A stretch of DNA of 64,000 nt from assembly GCA_027924585.1 (NCBI GenBank), contig BSBM01000904.1, positions 16,575,501 to 16,639,500 of the forward strand, read 5' to 3'. Numbering within the stretch: the first letter of the stretch is position 1; every line of letters starts with the position of its first letter. Source of the stretch: Larix kaempferi (taxonomy: Eukaryota; Streptophyta; Pinopsida; Pinales; Pinaceae). Below, in pieces: positions 36,601 to 51,600 of this stretch. The translations under genes and the position numbers were made by a program. The notes under the pieces were generated by a model. That model had not been told where the DNA came from. It saw nothing but the letters and a program-made list of their open reading frames with translations, and did no database searches.

Positions 36601-39600
36601 AATCCAACAAGGGTGAATGGAGTTAAAGGATCTGGTCCAAGAGGGTGAGTTCATGGATGGTGAAGGAGACTAGGACTGCATACACATGCTACAGGAAAAC
36701 TTAACATGCTGTTATATGAAAAACAGAAATATGCTAGGAGGGCCGAAAAGGTGCCACATCAAAACATTCCCTAGTTAGGGTGTGGAATTATGCAATGAAA
36801 TATTAAGAAGCAACAACTCTAAATGATGAAAGAAGCAATCTAATACATTCATGCATAAATCATCAAAAGAAATTGGAGGAATTACTTCACACAAAACCCT
36901 TCCAATGAGGTAAGCTACCCTTTCAATTGGCCCTAGTTTATTTTTTTACAAAAACGGTTAAAGAGCTTTTGATTATATAAAAAGAAGACAAGAGTTACAA
37001 AAAACTGAGGACGGATTGCTCCTGCAGAAGTACAATGTCCAGAACTCCTTGTTCATCGTTTGCTATTCTAAAACTGTCATGAAACTTCTCAAATCTATGG
37101 CGATTAGTGACTGTAGCTCCTTACAAACTGTCCAAGTAAAAGTAGACAGAAACAGAACATATCTGTGAAGGATAGAGTGTCTTACTTCCATCAAAATCAT
37201 ATTAAACATTACACAAGTGTTGTAACATTGTCCACTCAACATTTCAGACCTCTACGTCATACCATTTTGAAATTTTGGCACATTTAGTTCGCTGCCCTCA
37301 CACCCTCATCCATTGAACACTTAAATTTGGGGAAGCAACATTAATCTCAAGCCTAAGAGTAATTTCCGCAAGAATCACTATCTCTACCTAGCTACTGTTA
37401 TACCACCACCATATGCATGGGGTGTTATACCCTCATTTTTTTCAGATCAGAGCAGATCTGGATCATTTTTGTATTGAGCAGGGCAGTGTATCAATGCAAC
37501 GATGCCTATGAGATTTCTGAGACTAAAGATTGGGTGGGAGCTAAGGTTGCTTAGTTATCAGAACTGTGCTCCATAGACTTGAAACAAGTTCCCTTGTCCT
37601 TGAAATTGGTTGGTGGTTGGAGGGGTAGGTACTCCTTGAATTAAGAGGTTAAGCATATTTGCTCTAAACAAGCATTACAATGGAAACTCCATCAGGCCTA
37701 TGGACGGCTGCTTGCAGCAGAGCTAAGGTCATGTCATAACTAGTGCCCAGAAGGCATCCAGGGCCAGTACCTTTCAGCCATTAACCAACTAAAGGATAAG
37801 AAAAGAGAAAAGAGCAAAAGAATGAAAATCAAAAGAAAAGAAAGAAAATGCAAAGAGAAAAATAATCCAAAAGAAAAAGAAAAAGTGAAAATAAAATAAA
37901 GATCTATGCAGAAGAGAAATAAAGGGGTGCTTGCTAAAGTCAAAGGGGTTGTTGTCCGCCAAACTGCACACCAGCAGCGGAAATCTTTTGAAAGCTGTCT
38001 CTTCACTACAAGTGAGAGAGGTGTGGCCTTGGGGGCAAGCAATGAGCCAGGTACTGTCACCTGGATCCCAGCTCCTTCGTTTAGGCAAACTCCTAACGAA
38101 GCCAAGGGGGGTAGTCCCTAAAAGAGAGTTTCACTAAGGCTCTTTGTGTATTTAAGTGTTTTTAATGTAGTGATGCGGATGGGTGTTTTTTAGGAGTTTT
38201 TAAATGAGAGACAAATTAAAATTAAAAAAAATAAAGCAAGATAACGCAATCCACGTTGCAGATACAATAATGAAAGATACACTTGGACAAGCAGATAAAT
38301 CACTTTTCACACAAATTAAGCTGAATACTCCAATGTTGATATTTAAGAAAGCAAAATATAAGATGAAGGACCAGTGCCTTATGGAGTCAAAAATTAAATG
38401 TGAATGTGAAAACTTGATACAAGTGCTTGAATTGGAAAGTTTGTGAGAACGTTATGTAGCTTATCTTGGTAAATTCAAAGTTTTAATTGTCTTGATTATT
38501 AGGGCTAAAACCAAGGGTATTCAAAGAAAGTCCGGAAAAGATAATATCAAGTGCCTCCGTTCAAGGACATGTCGGGCCACCCAGTGCTCTAGCCAGGCCG
38601 CGCAATGCAAGCCAGCAAACTAGAGGCTGAACATGGAATACCGGCGCCCTCACTAAGTGATTACCCACTGAAATTATCTTATCGATCAACTCCGGATTGG
38701 TTGGTTATGGGGGTGAAAGTTTTAATTAGATTTTCGCTTGTAGATTAACAAGTCTTCCACCTTTCTGAGTACTAGCCCAACCTTTTCAGGTTGGCAGAGC
38801 ATACGGGTGTAGGACAGAAACCAAGATAAATTAATTAAAGGGTGTGTGAGTGGAAAATTTTTTATTATTAGAAAGCCTTGTTCAACTCTCCGACAGAGAG
38901 CGCTCTTGACTCGGTCTTATGACCACAGTTCAAGAGACTTGCTATTTTAGCAATGCCTAATGCAGGGATAATGCAAAAAACTAAAATGCCCTCCGACAGA
39001 GGGTGCTCTTGACTTGGATTATGGCCAAATTCAAGAGACTTTGATTTATTTTAAAGAAGCAAAAAGATTGTAGTAGCAGTATATCTTAACTTGAAACAGA
39101 TTTAAACAATAGTATTGATCACAAGATATAAATTACCACTAACGATAATGCTTGCAAGATAAACAAATCTAGCGTTCTACCACACAAAATTAATCTACTA
39201 GGTGGGATTGATCCCCGAAACAGGATCAACCGCTAGAACCACCTGCACTTGAGAACCTCCAGCTAGCTGAAAGCTCTACCAAGGAAACCGACGGGGATGG
39301 AAGAGTAACCACAAATTATGTGGTCCTGCCCTTGAGACGAAGTCTCAAGGATACAACTTCCGGCTGAGGGCTTTGGAAGAGAAACAAGATAAAAATAAAT
39401 GAGAAATAAAACTAACTACCCAAGAATCTCTTTCAGGTTCAAGACCCTACTCGGGAGAGCATGGGGGTAAGTGAATATGGAAGATAAATGACCAAATGAT
39501 TTTAATGAAATAGAAACTAATCTAAGATCATGGAAACATAAACTAAGTTACACCAAACCACAAGACCCAACACTCTTCCCCAAATGGGGAAGAAGACCCA

Positions 39601-42600
39601 AAAAGTGGAGACCCCCTCCACTTGAAACTTTTTATTAAGCGGTTACAAATGCCTTGGATTTCCAATCCTTTGAAGGACTTTGAAAAATAAAATAGAGGAA
39701 AGCTAAGAAGCTCTTAAAAACTTTTACAAAGGATAATGGTTTTGATTTGTTTGGTTTAAGATCCCCTTCTTGCTTTCATTGTTCTTCTTGGCTTTTGCAA
39801 TTTTGACCTTCTCTTTCACTTTGGTTAACTTCTCCTCTTTTTAAATTTCAAAATTTCTTCTTGAGCTTGCTCATATCACACCTACAACACAAGTGAAAGT
39901 GAAACTACAAGCACCCTTTAGTGTTAGTCAAATCCAACGAAAAATGAAACTAAACTAAGTCTAGATTTGAAAAATAGGCTTTAAAATGTTGAATACATAA
40001 AATTTTATCATAAAATATTAACTATGGCAAAACGGACCAGCGAACAACAAACTCTCGAAACGTCCTAGAAATGAGATCTAAAGTATAAAAAAAATTTGAA
40101 ATATTTTTTGTGCAAAATTTTCTATCTTTTGGAAAATGTAAAAGTTTGTAAACAATATACTAGCTACATGCAATCTATGATATTATGGATATGACAGTGA
40201 CTAAGTACTTCAAAAGACAAATGCAAGATATTTATTTTATGAGATCTAACTATGAAAAAAATAACTACCAAGTAAACAAGTAATGAGATCCAACACTAAA
40301 TACTACTAACTCCTTTGTTTTGTTGTTTTGATGTGATTTAGGGCCTAAAAGGGAGTGGATGAGGAGAGAAGGTGAAGGGATCTAAGTGAGATAGGACGAG
40401 AGAAAGGCTGTAGGGTTAAGGAATAGGGCAAAAAGAGAGTGAAGAATGGGGACTAGGGGTTGGACTAGGAGTGAGACTAAAACTAGATGGAGATAGAGGG
40501 GACGAATGGGATGAAGGATGGAAACTAAAAAGAAGAGGAGGGAGGCACTAGATAGCTAAGATGAGAGGAAAAAGATGGCTAGCTTCTATGATGGACGAGA
40601 GGGCAAAAGAAGACAAAACGAATGGGAGAGGAGACCAATGAGGAGAGGGGACGAGAGCAAGAAGGTGGGGCTAAAGGGGGTTGGATGAAAGGAAAAAGAC
40701 TAAGGTGGAGACTTCGAAATGAAGGTGAGGGGAGAGCTAGAGGAAGGAAGCTCGAATCTAAAGTAACCAAGTTTTTAAAAGTAGACTTTTTTGAAACTTT
40801 GATGGGTGAGGAAGAGAGCTCCTTATAGCTTGGTTTTGGAGAAGAGACAAAGGAACTTGAGGATCCTGCAAAACAAAAGATATTAGTGGGAAAATTCCTT
40901 GCTTGTGAAGCCAAGCTAGATGCAACCTAGCTCACACTTGTCTTCACCTTTGACAATACCTGAAAAAACCCAACACACTCAAACATACAAGTGAAATCAA
41001 ATGCTAGTATGTTAGATAACCAAGACTAAATCAACATTGGTATAACCGAATACTTCTTGCTCATTTAAATCTTTGGAAAACATCACACACATAATCAACT
41101 TGAGTATAACAAATGACTATTCTCATGGACTAAAAATAGCCTTCTAGAGCTAGCAATATTGAAAGAACACTTGCATAAATAAGAGGAAGGTTATATGAAG
41201 ATATCACCTCAATGCATTGGACACATTCACCACAAAATTTGAAAACACATGGACCTCCAAAGTCTTGATCTTTATTCCAATATGAGCATAAAAGTATTAC
41301 AATTCTCGACAGAGTTTTCTTGCATCCAAAAATCCATGAGATAATAACCCAAATGGGCCTCTCTTTATAGTAGAACCAAACACTAAAACCCTAATTCGAA
41401 TTTGGCCAAAGACAGCCAAATAACACTTGACAAAACTTGATTTCCAATCACAAACTAGTCATCAGGAGGCTTGGAGTGGTGGTAGATAAGTTGACATAGG
41501 TTTGGGGCAACATGGGAAGCTTCACCCATCAATGGAGAGCCTCCAACTAGGATCCACGTGAGCACACAAGGCAAGGGCGTGAGCTTAGGAAAGGATGACG
41601 TGAGCTTAAATGAGAGACATGTGGAGCTTGTGGTAGGTGCTAACTCAAGATGTAAAGGAGCCAAGTCATGATGATTGCTAGATTAGGGGAGGCGCCCACC
41701 ATTGGCTTTAATGCCATCCAACCAACCCATTCAATCATTGCCACATCACAAAATCGACTTTTGCATGGAAGAGGGCGAATTAGTTTGAGGAGATCTCTTG
41801 CTGGTGACTGGATAGTGGTCTGGTTGATGACTGAGATGATTGGAATCTTCATTAATGTCCAGTGCCATGTCAATTAGCCTTTTATTTTATTCATTTCTGA
41901 TTATTTTGGAGAGTTTTGGATTTCTCCAAAATATTCAAATTTTTTAATTTAATTAATAATTTCTCTGTAAATGGCTTTTTAGAGAAAATATTAATTATGA
42001 GGCTGAATTGACATCCGAAAGTTGGGTTTAACTGGTCCACGGGTCATGTGTGATTTTTGGCTTATGAATCGAGCCATCAAACACTAAATTCGGACCCCGG
42101 ATGACTGACATAATTACAGACTCATATTTCTCTATTTAAACTATAGAGAAATTTAATTAAAATTTAAAAATAATTAAAATATTAAAAACCCCAATTTCGA
42201 CGCGTCCGGTAAAATTTTTTCGAAATTTTTTTTCTGGGGGTCCTAGAGACCTAGGACATGACCAAAACCTATTCTACTAGTGTCTAGTAGGTTTATACAT
42301 TATAGTTAGACCCTAATAACCCCCCATGGCCAAATTTCCAAAATCGGGCATTCCAGCTTTGGAGGAAGCGGGAGAAAAACCAAGAGATTATATTTCGCCT
42401 GAAGCAAAGTATAATCTGACGGTGAAAAAACTCCCTGGAATACCTTAGTTGTTTAATCCAGTCATGGGGAACCGAGCCACTCAGACCCTACTAGCACACT
42501 TTGATACAAACCCCCATGGGGCCATGGTCATGTCGACTCAAAAAACAAAACTGGCTAGCCAAAACTAGCTAGACCCAAATACAATGAAACCCAGATACTC

Positions 42601-45600
42601 TGGAAGTGAACACTGATGTGTTCCAACATTGGCGGCTCAATAAGGTTTCAACTATTTGTACAAATCAGTTGATAACAGGGGTATCATCTTCTAGCACATC
42701 ATCCATATGTGAGACACCAACTTCCCTAGTGTTCGCTTGACTAATGAATGCCACTGAGTCTCCTGTTTTCCCCTTTCTCCTGAGTTACTCAAGTCTTCCA
42801 TGACCAATCCTTCACTTTGACTAGCCTTAGATTTTGACCGTTCACTTCACCCAAAAGAAAGTTGATCTATACAACATTCTTGATGGTAGACTAGATGGTG
42901 GCATGTATATAAAACAACTACTTCATGCTATATGTTATAATATTCACTTTTCCTATGAGGAGACTATGCAAGGATTCAATTGTATTACTTGTGTGTTCTA
43001 GTTCTCTTTGAATACTAACTATTAAAAGTGATTTCTCTCCTCTGCTAAGCTTTGGACGAGTACTTGCACCATTGGACTTCATTAGAAAAGTTCGACCATA
43101 ATTTACTTTTGACTTGGTCAAGAGGACCATCCATCAGTATGAGAGCTTCATGATTCATATTTCATCATGCTACTGATATTGGAAGCTAATTGGACCACTC
43201 CAAGTGTTATTTTCAACCAATTTTGATTAATAGGCTTTAATATAAAAAAATTCTTAAGTTAATAATTAAAAAACCTAAGGTTGAAGATTAATTATTCGGA
43301 GCAACATCATTTTGAAGATTGCAGATTGGTTTATGGCATGGATTTGATTTGTAGAGTGTTCTAAAGCACCAAGGATTTGATCTAAGGCAAGATTGAGACA
43401 TTTTGAGCATTAATTCACCCGTATTGGAATTATAATATGAATTATTAACAAACTTTCCTAAAGTCTGATTTAAAAAGATTCCTAAGTCAAGCGGTGAATA
43501 AATCAAATAAAGAATGAGCAACATTTTGAACAAAGTGGCATCTTGGGTTCTGGTAAAATTATATTCCGGACAATACCCAAGTTTCAGATTTCTCATCCGG
43601 CATAGCATGTGGACCCAACTAGCAGGTGTATTCAGGGGGGCACATTCTCTCTCCATGGGGGCACACTTGGCATAAAAAATCAGCCACCTATCACTTGTTA
43701 AAGCTCCAACTCAACATATGATGTGTAAAGGGACCCATATGAGGATCCACCTAGGCTCATGAGCAAATAATTCGTATTTTTCTTAATGTAATTAGGCTTT
43801 TTGGAGGTAATTAGCCGCCCTCCTTTTCCAACTATTTTTGTAAAAAAGAAAAGTTTGAGATTAATCTCGGCCATTGATATGGTTTAGAAGAGACTTACTC
43901 TCAACCCTCAATCCTTTTGGATTAGGGTTGAGCCTCCTTCTCTCATCTCTGTAAGAGTTGATTTCATTGTACAAGGGAGATTTTCCAATTAATAAAACAA
44001 AGCACTCATTTCCAGCAAATTGATTTGGCTTCTCAATGACTTGTGGAACTTAGTTTAGTGATTTCGGCTCTTGCTTTCTCTTGTAGATTGCTCTTATGGT
44101 TTGTTACTTCATGGTGGAGGTGATATGGTTCAATTTTATGTGGATTTAGAATTCAAACCATGGTATATCTTCTGAAATTTAGTTAGAGAAGTAACTACCC
44201 ACAGTAAATCAATTTTATAAATTCTAACTTGTCTAGGTGGGGCGATTTTGTGGATCTTGCACTGTTGTGACTTTTAGATCACTAATTTTCTTATTTTATA
44301 GGTTGGAACTGGGATACCAAGGGTGCACTACACCATTGAAGGCTTCCAGATAGCTTGAAAACCTCCAAGAGTTTATTGAGCAACCATCAGGGGCACTACA
44401 GGTAGAGGGGCAAGCTGACTCCGTCACCCAGGTGACCAATGCACTGGAACCAAGGTTACTTGGGAGCGGGAGCGGGAAGCGAAATTTTCAAAAGCTTCCG
44501 GTTAGGAAGCGTTCCGGAAGCGTTTTTTATATAATATATATTTTTTATATATTTTGATGCATATATGTCAACAAATGCATGTAGAATGTTAAATTAGTTA
44601 TGGAAAGGATAAAAACATGAAATAAACAATAATAGTTAATAGTAAATACCATATAACATCATTTCATCAATCATCAATCATTAATCATTTACTAGTGAAT
44701 TCATCAACCATAGGTCCAGACTCCAGTATCCATGATTCCATAAGTTATAACATCAAGATCCAACCTTAAAGCTTCAAATTTTCAATATATAAACATTTTG
44801 TCATCAACTATTAACCGTATTTCTACTATGTCGAATCTTGAGATGCTAGTTTGTGTGGTAACATGACACATGTGGATGGAATGTACCATCAAACCCTCAT
44901 AAAATCACCCATTGAGAATGCATCATGAAGAAACATGATGAATGTGCCAAATATAAGTGAAGTGCAGTCATCATCATGAAGATCTATCAACCCCCACACG
45001 CTGGGACATCATCACCAAGACCCCAAGGCACCATACAAAATCTAGGATCAACATTAGGCCATCCAAATTTCCATCAAGACATAAAACCCTACTGAAATTG
45101 TGAAAAACATGCAAAATGGGAGGTAACAAGGGGTAACAGTAAGGGTTTGGTGGTAACGCATTGTATACTCTATTCAACACTTGCAATTTGCCCATTTGAA
45201 ATCTCAGCAGAATTCACCCATTTAATTACCCAATTGATCATCCTTGGCACCAATTTCTGTTTGATTGAATCACTGGGTGGAACCCACAGCTCAATCCTCC
45301 AATTGCTTGATCGCTAGCATGCAGAGAATGCTTGTGCATTGTTTTACTAGGCAACTACAGCACTATTATTAATTTGTTGGCTTCCTTTTTAATCCTTAAA
45401 TTACCAGCCCAATCTATTTAAATTCTGTGTGATGGCATACCTACAGCATTTGCCCTCAAGCTGTATATAGTTGACTAACTGCTCACAGCCTGTGTGTGGC
45501 CTTTTCAAAAATCCCACAGCCATACATCATCCAACCTGCACATTTTCCTTATACCTACAGCCATCCCCTATGATTGGTTGAAGCTAAAAGACTCCCAAAC

Positions 45601-48600
45601 AAATGAATATATACATTTGTATCATGAATAGTGATAGCGATGAGGAGTAGCGTTTGTGTTTTTTTGGAACAGTGCTTGAACACACACACACATATGTATG
45701 TATCTTTTGAATGGGAAGAGCAATGGTTGAATGAAGTGCTGTGTTTGTAGAGTTAAAAAACACGGAGTGCATTGTTGTGTTGGCATATAGAATCAGAGTG
45801 CCCTTGGATCTATACAGGAAATATCTAGAGGCCACAGTGCTGCATATGCCATATATTATGCTAGTGTAGTGTGTAACTAAGAGCTATCCACATATGCAAG
45901 CATGAATGTATATTGAACGGCAGCTGTGTTCATAATGAAGTGATGGGTTTGAATATTGTAGTTAACAGAGCGTGGTATTTGGAGAATCTTGTTTAGCTGG
46001 TATGAAAGAATTGTAGCGCGTATTTGTTCAGAGTTTGGCATTGATCTTGGCCTACAAGCAAACAAACCAAGCCTTCAAAACCGGACCTGGACAGAGAATG
46101 AGAAGCTTGACTCAGCTTGGCATAGAATTGCAGAGACCTTACAATTTTAATTCCACAGTGGAGATCCATGTTGGCAAGACGGATGGGCCATGACACATCC
46201 AAGGAAGCGTCAGGAAGCGATTTAGGAAGCGTTAGGAAGCGATTTAGGAAGCGTCAGGAAGCGATTTAGGAAGCGGCCGAAAGCGATGGGAAGCGATCTA
46301 GGAAGCGATTAGGAAGCGAAGGGAAGCGATCAGGAAGCGACGCTTCCGAACGCTTTATGACAGTGGCAGGAAGCGTTTTAAATTGAGCGGAAGCGAGCTT
46401 CCGAAATTCGCTTCCGGACGGAAGCGAAACGGAAGCGCAATTCCGCTTAGCTTCCGGCTAGCTTCCGGAGCGGGGGCGAGCGGGGGGGGAGCGCTTCCCC
46501 GCAACCTAGACTGGAACCAAGTTTTATTCTCGAGATTTTTTCTGCTTTCATCTTTAAAAATATAAATACTTGCTTAGTTTAGACTATTTTCCAAGTATCT
46601 TAGAGAATATATGCATTCTGCACATAGGCATTTAATTCATATAAAATTTGCATCACGAAAATACTAAAAAGACTTGGATTGAACCCCATAAGGAAGGCCC
46701 ATAGTGTCATATAGGCATTGCATGGGCATATAGGTAAGTTTTGAATCTTGATGGTTGTTTGATGCATTTGTTTACTGCTGCTATAAGTTTTACCACTCAG
46801 CGACATAAAAACCAGCGAGCAGTAATGGAATGTTGAGCCTAATCAACAATAACCCAACACACATTTACTCTAATCAACTTCACGTTGAAACTAACATGAG
46901 TGTTGGACAATTTCCTCTTCAACATTTCAGCCATTTAGGCGACACACTTTTCAGATTTAGACACGTCACAATTCACTTGCTGCCCCTTTACCCTCATCCT
47001 CAGACATCTAAACTTGGGGTGGGCACTTTCAACTTGCAAGCTTGAGATTAGTTTGTTAGTGTAACCCTTCTCAATCAGTTCCTTGTTTAAATTTGTGTCT
47101 TTGAGAGAGTAGTTAGGAAGCCTAAGTCTTTGGGGTTGCATTTTACCTTTCATAACTCAAGACCCATAGCCTTGTCCGCAGAGAGCCAATTTTCCAGCTT
47201 ACTAATTCCCTAGCCCTATATCCCTTTTTGACAAATCGATCTTGCTAGTGCTGTGAGAAATCTAGTTCTGTCGGCAAGTATCCAGGAAAGTTTGAGTAGG
47301 AACACCTCCCGTGGTTAGTCCAGGTCTGCTTTAGTGGACCTGGGAAACCTAAAGAGAGGGGACCTTGCCTGTGTGACAGTTTGGGGCAGTGTCCTGAGCT
47401 TCCACCAGTGCGACGATCGTTTAATCCTTGCAAACACGAGATCGTCAAATCATGTGACAACAACTACCTTGTCTCAATTGCTTTAGCCATTTAGAGTAGA
47501 CTAGGAAGCCTAAGACTATTGGGGTTATATTTCACTTCCATAACCATAGGCCCCATAGCCTCTTCCACAGAGTGCCTGTTTAAAACTTGTTAATTCGTTG
47601 GCCCTCTGTCCCTTAGACAAATCGATCTTGTGAGTATTGTGGGAAAGCTGGTTTACCGGCAAGCACCCCTCATGGTTAGTCTGAGTCTGCCTCTCGGTGG
47701 TTTCAGGAAACCTAAAGAGAGGGGACGATGCCCGCGTGACACTTTGGGGAAGTGTCCCGAGGTTCCACCGGTCTAGCGAATGTTTATTCCTTGCAGACCT
47801 AAGATTGCTAAATTGTGTGACAACAGTCCCAATGTCATATACCATTACTAGACCCTGACCTCTTTCACAACTTTTTAAAATTTAGCTATTAAAATTATCA
47901 AAATGTAAATTGTATTCAATATTGTAAGTGGAAGATGAAGGAAGTAATATTAATATCTTTTCCCAGAGGACAATCTCACTTTGCAGTGGCATACCCCAAT
48001 GATTCTTTTAATATAAAAACTCAGTCTAAAATGAACTTTAAAATCAAGGCTCCAAAGCTTAAATTAATCTAGTTGTTTCTTTTACAGCTTCTCAGGAAAT
48101 CAGAGATAATTTATATTAAAGAAAAATCAAAGTGAGGAGGTATAACTATATCCTATATATGTTATGCCACCAAAGGCAGGCTTGCACAAGTGCTTACATG
48201 CAAGAGATGGAAAGAGTAGGTTTTGAGAACAAGAATAGCTTACATCTTCTTTTTCTTTAGTTCCTTCTGGAGGACAAGAGTCATTAATCCATTCAACTTC
48301 GGCAACTCGATACCTGCACACACATTTGAAGCCAGAATCAATAAACATTTTAAAGATAATATCCTTTCAAATAAATGCAAAAAAATAGTCTTACAAGCAA
48401 TATGATGCCATTAAAAATTTCATTTGGAAAGAGCATGGTTTCCTGAGGGAATTTAACATTTGGTCAACAAGTCATAGCGCATGATGACATGATATTTTTG
48501 GTGAATCGGATGTGAATCAGATGTTAGTCACATGACAGCATTCATAGTAGGCTTGCCGTAAGCATTTTTTGTCAGTCCTTAGTCATTGTGTTGGTGATCG

Positions 48601-51600
48601 CATGTATATTAAAAAGCTCAATCTATGTAGGTTCTTTGATAACTATTTGGCAGCAATACCAAACATTGTCCATAAATAAAGGCCTTTAATCCTAATGTAA
48701 ATGCATGCTGTGAATCCTGATATACATTCCCTGTTCTTCAAGTCCTCAGACTTTGGGTTAGTACATTTCTACATATCAATTTTTGTTATGTCCGTGACCT
48801 TCATATGAGAAGCAACAAATACCGCTCCTATCATCGACAATATGGACATTACACTGATCAATGTCACACCTTGCCAGCCTCGCTTCAATCTAAGAGTGGC
48901 TTTCCAGCCGCAACTCACAAAGGGATATGGTCCCTTTCCCTTATAGAGAGGCAGTGCTTTAAAAATCACTTCCAGGACATCTCATCCAAGATGCACCTTC
49001 TAGACATGATCATGAAACCCACAATTCTTTATGGTTGGAGGTCTAGGAACACAGGGCTCAAACAAAGAGCATGCTGTCCCTTGTGCTACAGCACATCATT
49101 CGATGCAAGCAGAAGATCCCTCAATGCATTGTCCAAGCAGAGTTCATCACACATCCCTTATGCCTGGATGCCATTTTTAGATCAGTCTCTTCTCATAGAG
49201 TTCAGACTTATGTAACACAATTTTATCTTAATCACATCTTCTCAGCAAAGAAATACCTCTAATCTGTCCCTGAGCTCTAGCAGCATCAAGAAGATAGCCC
49301 AAAGAATATGCAGCTATAACATAAATATATGGTCCATGAGGGCATCCTTGCCGGATAACTTATGTAACATAATTTTATCCTATAGAACCCCATTAAGTGA
49401 CACAAAAGCTGAAGCATTAGAAAAGAGAGTTTAACATTGGAAACAAAGCTATGGCCAGCTATGTTATCAGAAACGAGGAATGGGAAATGGAACGAGAAAC
49501 GAGAACGGTACGAGAAACGGAGTTTATAGGTTTCCCATACAAGAAACGATGAGAGAGAAAAACAACAAAACTGAAGGTTCCAAGGATTGTAATGAACAAA
49601 TTCAATCAGTTATAATGATCAAATCTATTTTGCCATATACCCTGTTTTCATATTTGGGTTTGGGACAATGAATGTTGCTTGTGCTTTACTTTAAGAAGTA
49701 GTCATATTCCTATATTGTTTGCATAGATATTAGACACTGTAATATTCTTTGCCAATTAGAGACTAAGTTTGACACTATTTGTCCAATTATACTGGTTTTA
49801 AACTTGACTCTAGTACTCAGTGGTTACAAACAGTGGGCTGCTGTAGCTTGCTTTCCACCACACAATTTGATTTAGATTGTAAGGTATGCAGCGTGATGAA
49901 GAGTATCGATCAAGCCTTTACCAGACATATCCTGTAAGTTACTGCCAACTGCTAATTCTTATCCTTTGATGAAGTATGTGTGGGAGCTTTCGTCAAACAC
50001 TTCACAGGTGTGTTAAGAGATGTTTGGTACTCCTGAGATTCGTTGGACTGATTTCTTTCGTATGAATTTGTCTGAGGTTCAATGGTTTACAGTTTGGAGT
50101 TTCTTCATCATATCAGTCTTAATCATATTCTCAAATACAATTGCAACTCAGAATTTTAGAATGCATCCAAAATATAATTCATCCTCTAAACCACAATGGA
50201 TATTAACCAAAATATACTCTCAAACATTCATACTCAGATCTGATATATAATGACTATAAAGTCCTGTAGGAAACTTTCCTGTAGATGCCACTAATGCAAG
50301 AAGTAAAGGATAAATTTAGCACAGTAAACTTGATACCAAGTGTACCTTTTTATTACCCAATGGCTGTATAAAATTCAGTGAAAGCAGCAGTGAATAAGAA
50401 ATTAATATCAGACTTAATATCTCTGCTTAATATTGATTTAGAAAGTCACTAGCTGGTGTAAACTCCATCCATATGCAATCAGGGATGAATACATAGTTCC
50501 TGTAGAGATCTGGTTGTGAAGTTAAACATTTTAGTCCACTTATACAGAGGCTGCGCCCTTCCCAAATGCTGAGAGTGTTTCTCCCCTGTTCCTATAGCTC
50601 AGTTAATAATATAAACTCAGAAAATATATACCAGCGCAAGAAGAGATTCTCCTTTACATAACTCTCTCCCCTTTTCACATTGCACACTGGTGAATGGCTC
50701 CCAATACTGTCCACAAGTTGACTAGAGAATGCTGCCTGCGCCCTCCTCTTCCTAATGCTTGTATCCTTCTTTTTTCATACACACAGAACCCCCACTCCAC
50801 AAGTGCATCTTCCTCTATGTGTGCACCCCCTCTACTTCCCTGGAACACAGTCAATCTCTGCGTTTTTCCTCTCCACTACAGGAAACTTGACCTCAGTTCT
50901 CAACAATATGGAGATGGTAAGTGTATGCTACAGGTGGTGCGCCCTTGGGACTTTTCTTCAACCATAAATGCGCCTCTTTGGATTTGACCACTGAAACTGC
51001 TACCAACTGAGATATTATTTCCCACAAGTGCGCCTCTCCTGGTAATGATGACAATCTCTGCCACAATGGAATCCAAATGGAAAACTTGTGTAGTTTCCCC
51101 TCTCTAGACCAACTAGGGTGGGATCTTGCACCACCGAACCGACGCCAGTATTCTCACAAGGGTTTTCTCAAACCCTAGATCAAATGCTCATAAGCTCTCC
51201 AAGCTTCTTCTCCAAAAATGAAAATATCCAATAATGACCAAATGAGCTTTAAAAACCCCTTTTATACATTTTTTCTCAAACTCTCTAGAAGCTTCTTTTT
51301 ATTTTTATTTTTATTTTAAAGATGCATTTTTTAATTCAAATACTCTTTTTACTCCGAAAATTACTTCTTATTTTAAATAATGCTATTTTGTCACGCAAGA
51401 CCCCTGTTTAATGCATCCATGATTTAAGGCATCTCATCCCGGTTCTGACGACCTATAATACTAAGGGCCTTTTTAAATATTTTGAATAATTTTAAGCAAC
51501 CTTAGTAATTTAATTAGAATATAACCATTAAAATACTCATTTTTACAGAACTGTCGGAATGCATCGGAATTGGACTAATTGCACTGGAGTGATCCTGATG

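Larger units (their letters stand above)
42280..47825 (+). repeat. Degenerate Athila-like LTR sequence, interrupted at 44450
   Basis: Shares the layout of the solo LTRs: GTGAGACACCAACTTCCCTAGTG near 42710 parallels GTGAGGCACAGCC...CCCCGTG in the solo LTRs, followed by a TTTCCCCTTTCTCC block. 47816-47825 ends TGTGACAACA, a variant of the TGTGATAACA terminus. A polyadenylation-like AATAAA is near 43992. I could not find a clean 5' end or target duplication, so this is a family assignment only. Confidence 0.4.

Noticed and set aside
38888-39045. Repeated CTCCGACAGAG units, considered as a CRISPR-like or satellite array
   Set aside because: Only two diverged units about 105 bases apart; this is eukaryotic repeat DNA.
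44574-46193. Transposase gene inside the 2-kb DNA element
   Set aside because: All frames are short and AT-rich, with no RNase-H-like or zinc-finger motif seen on either strand.
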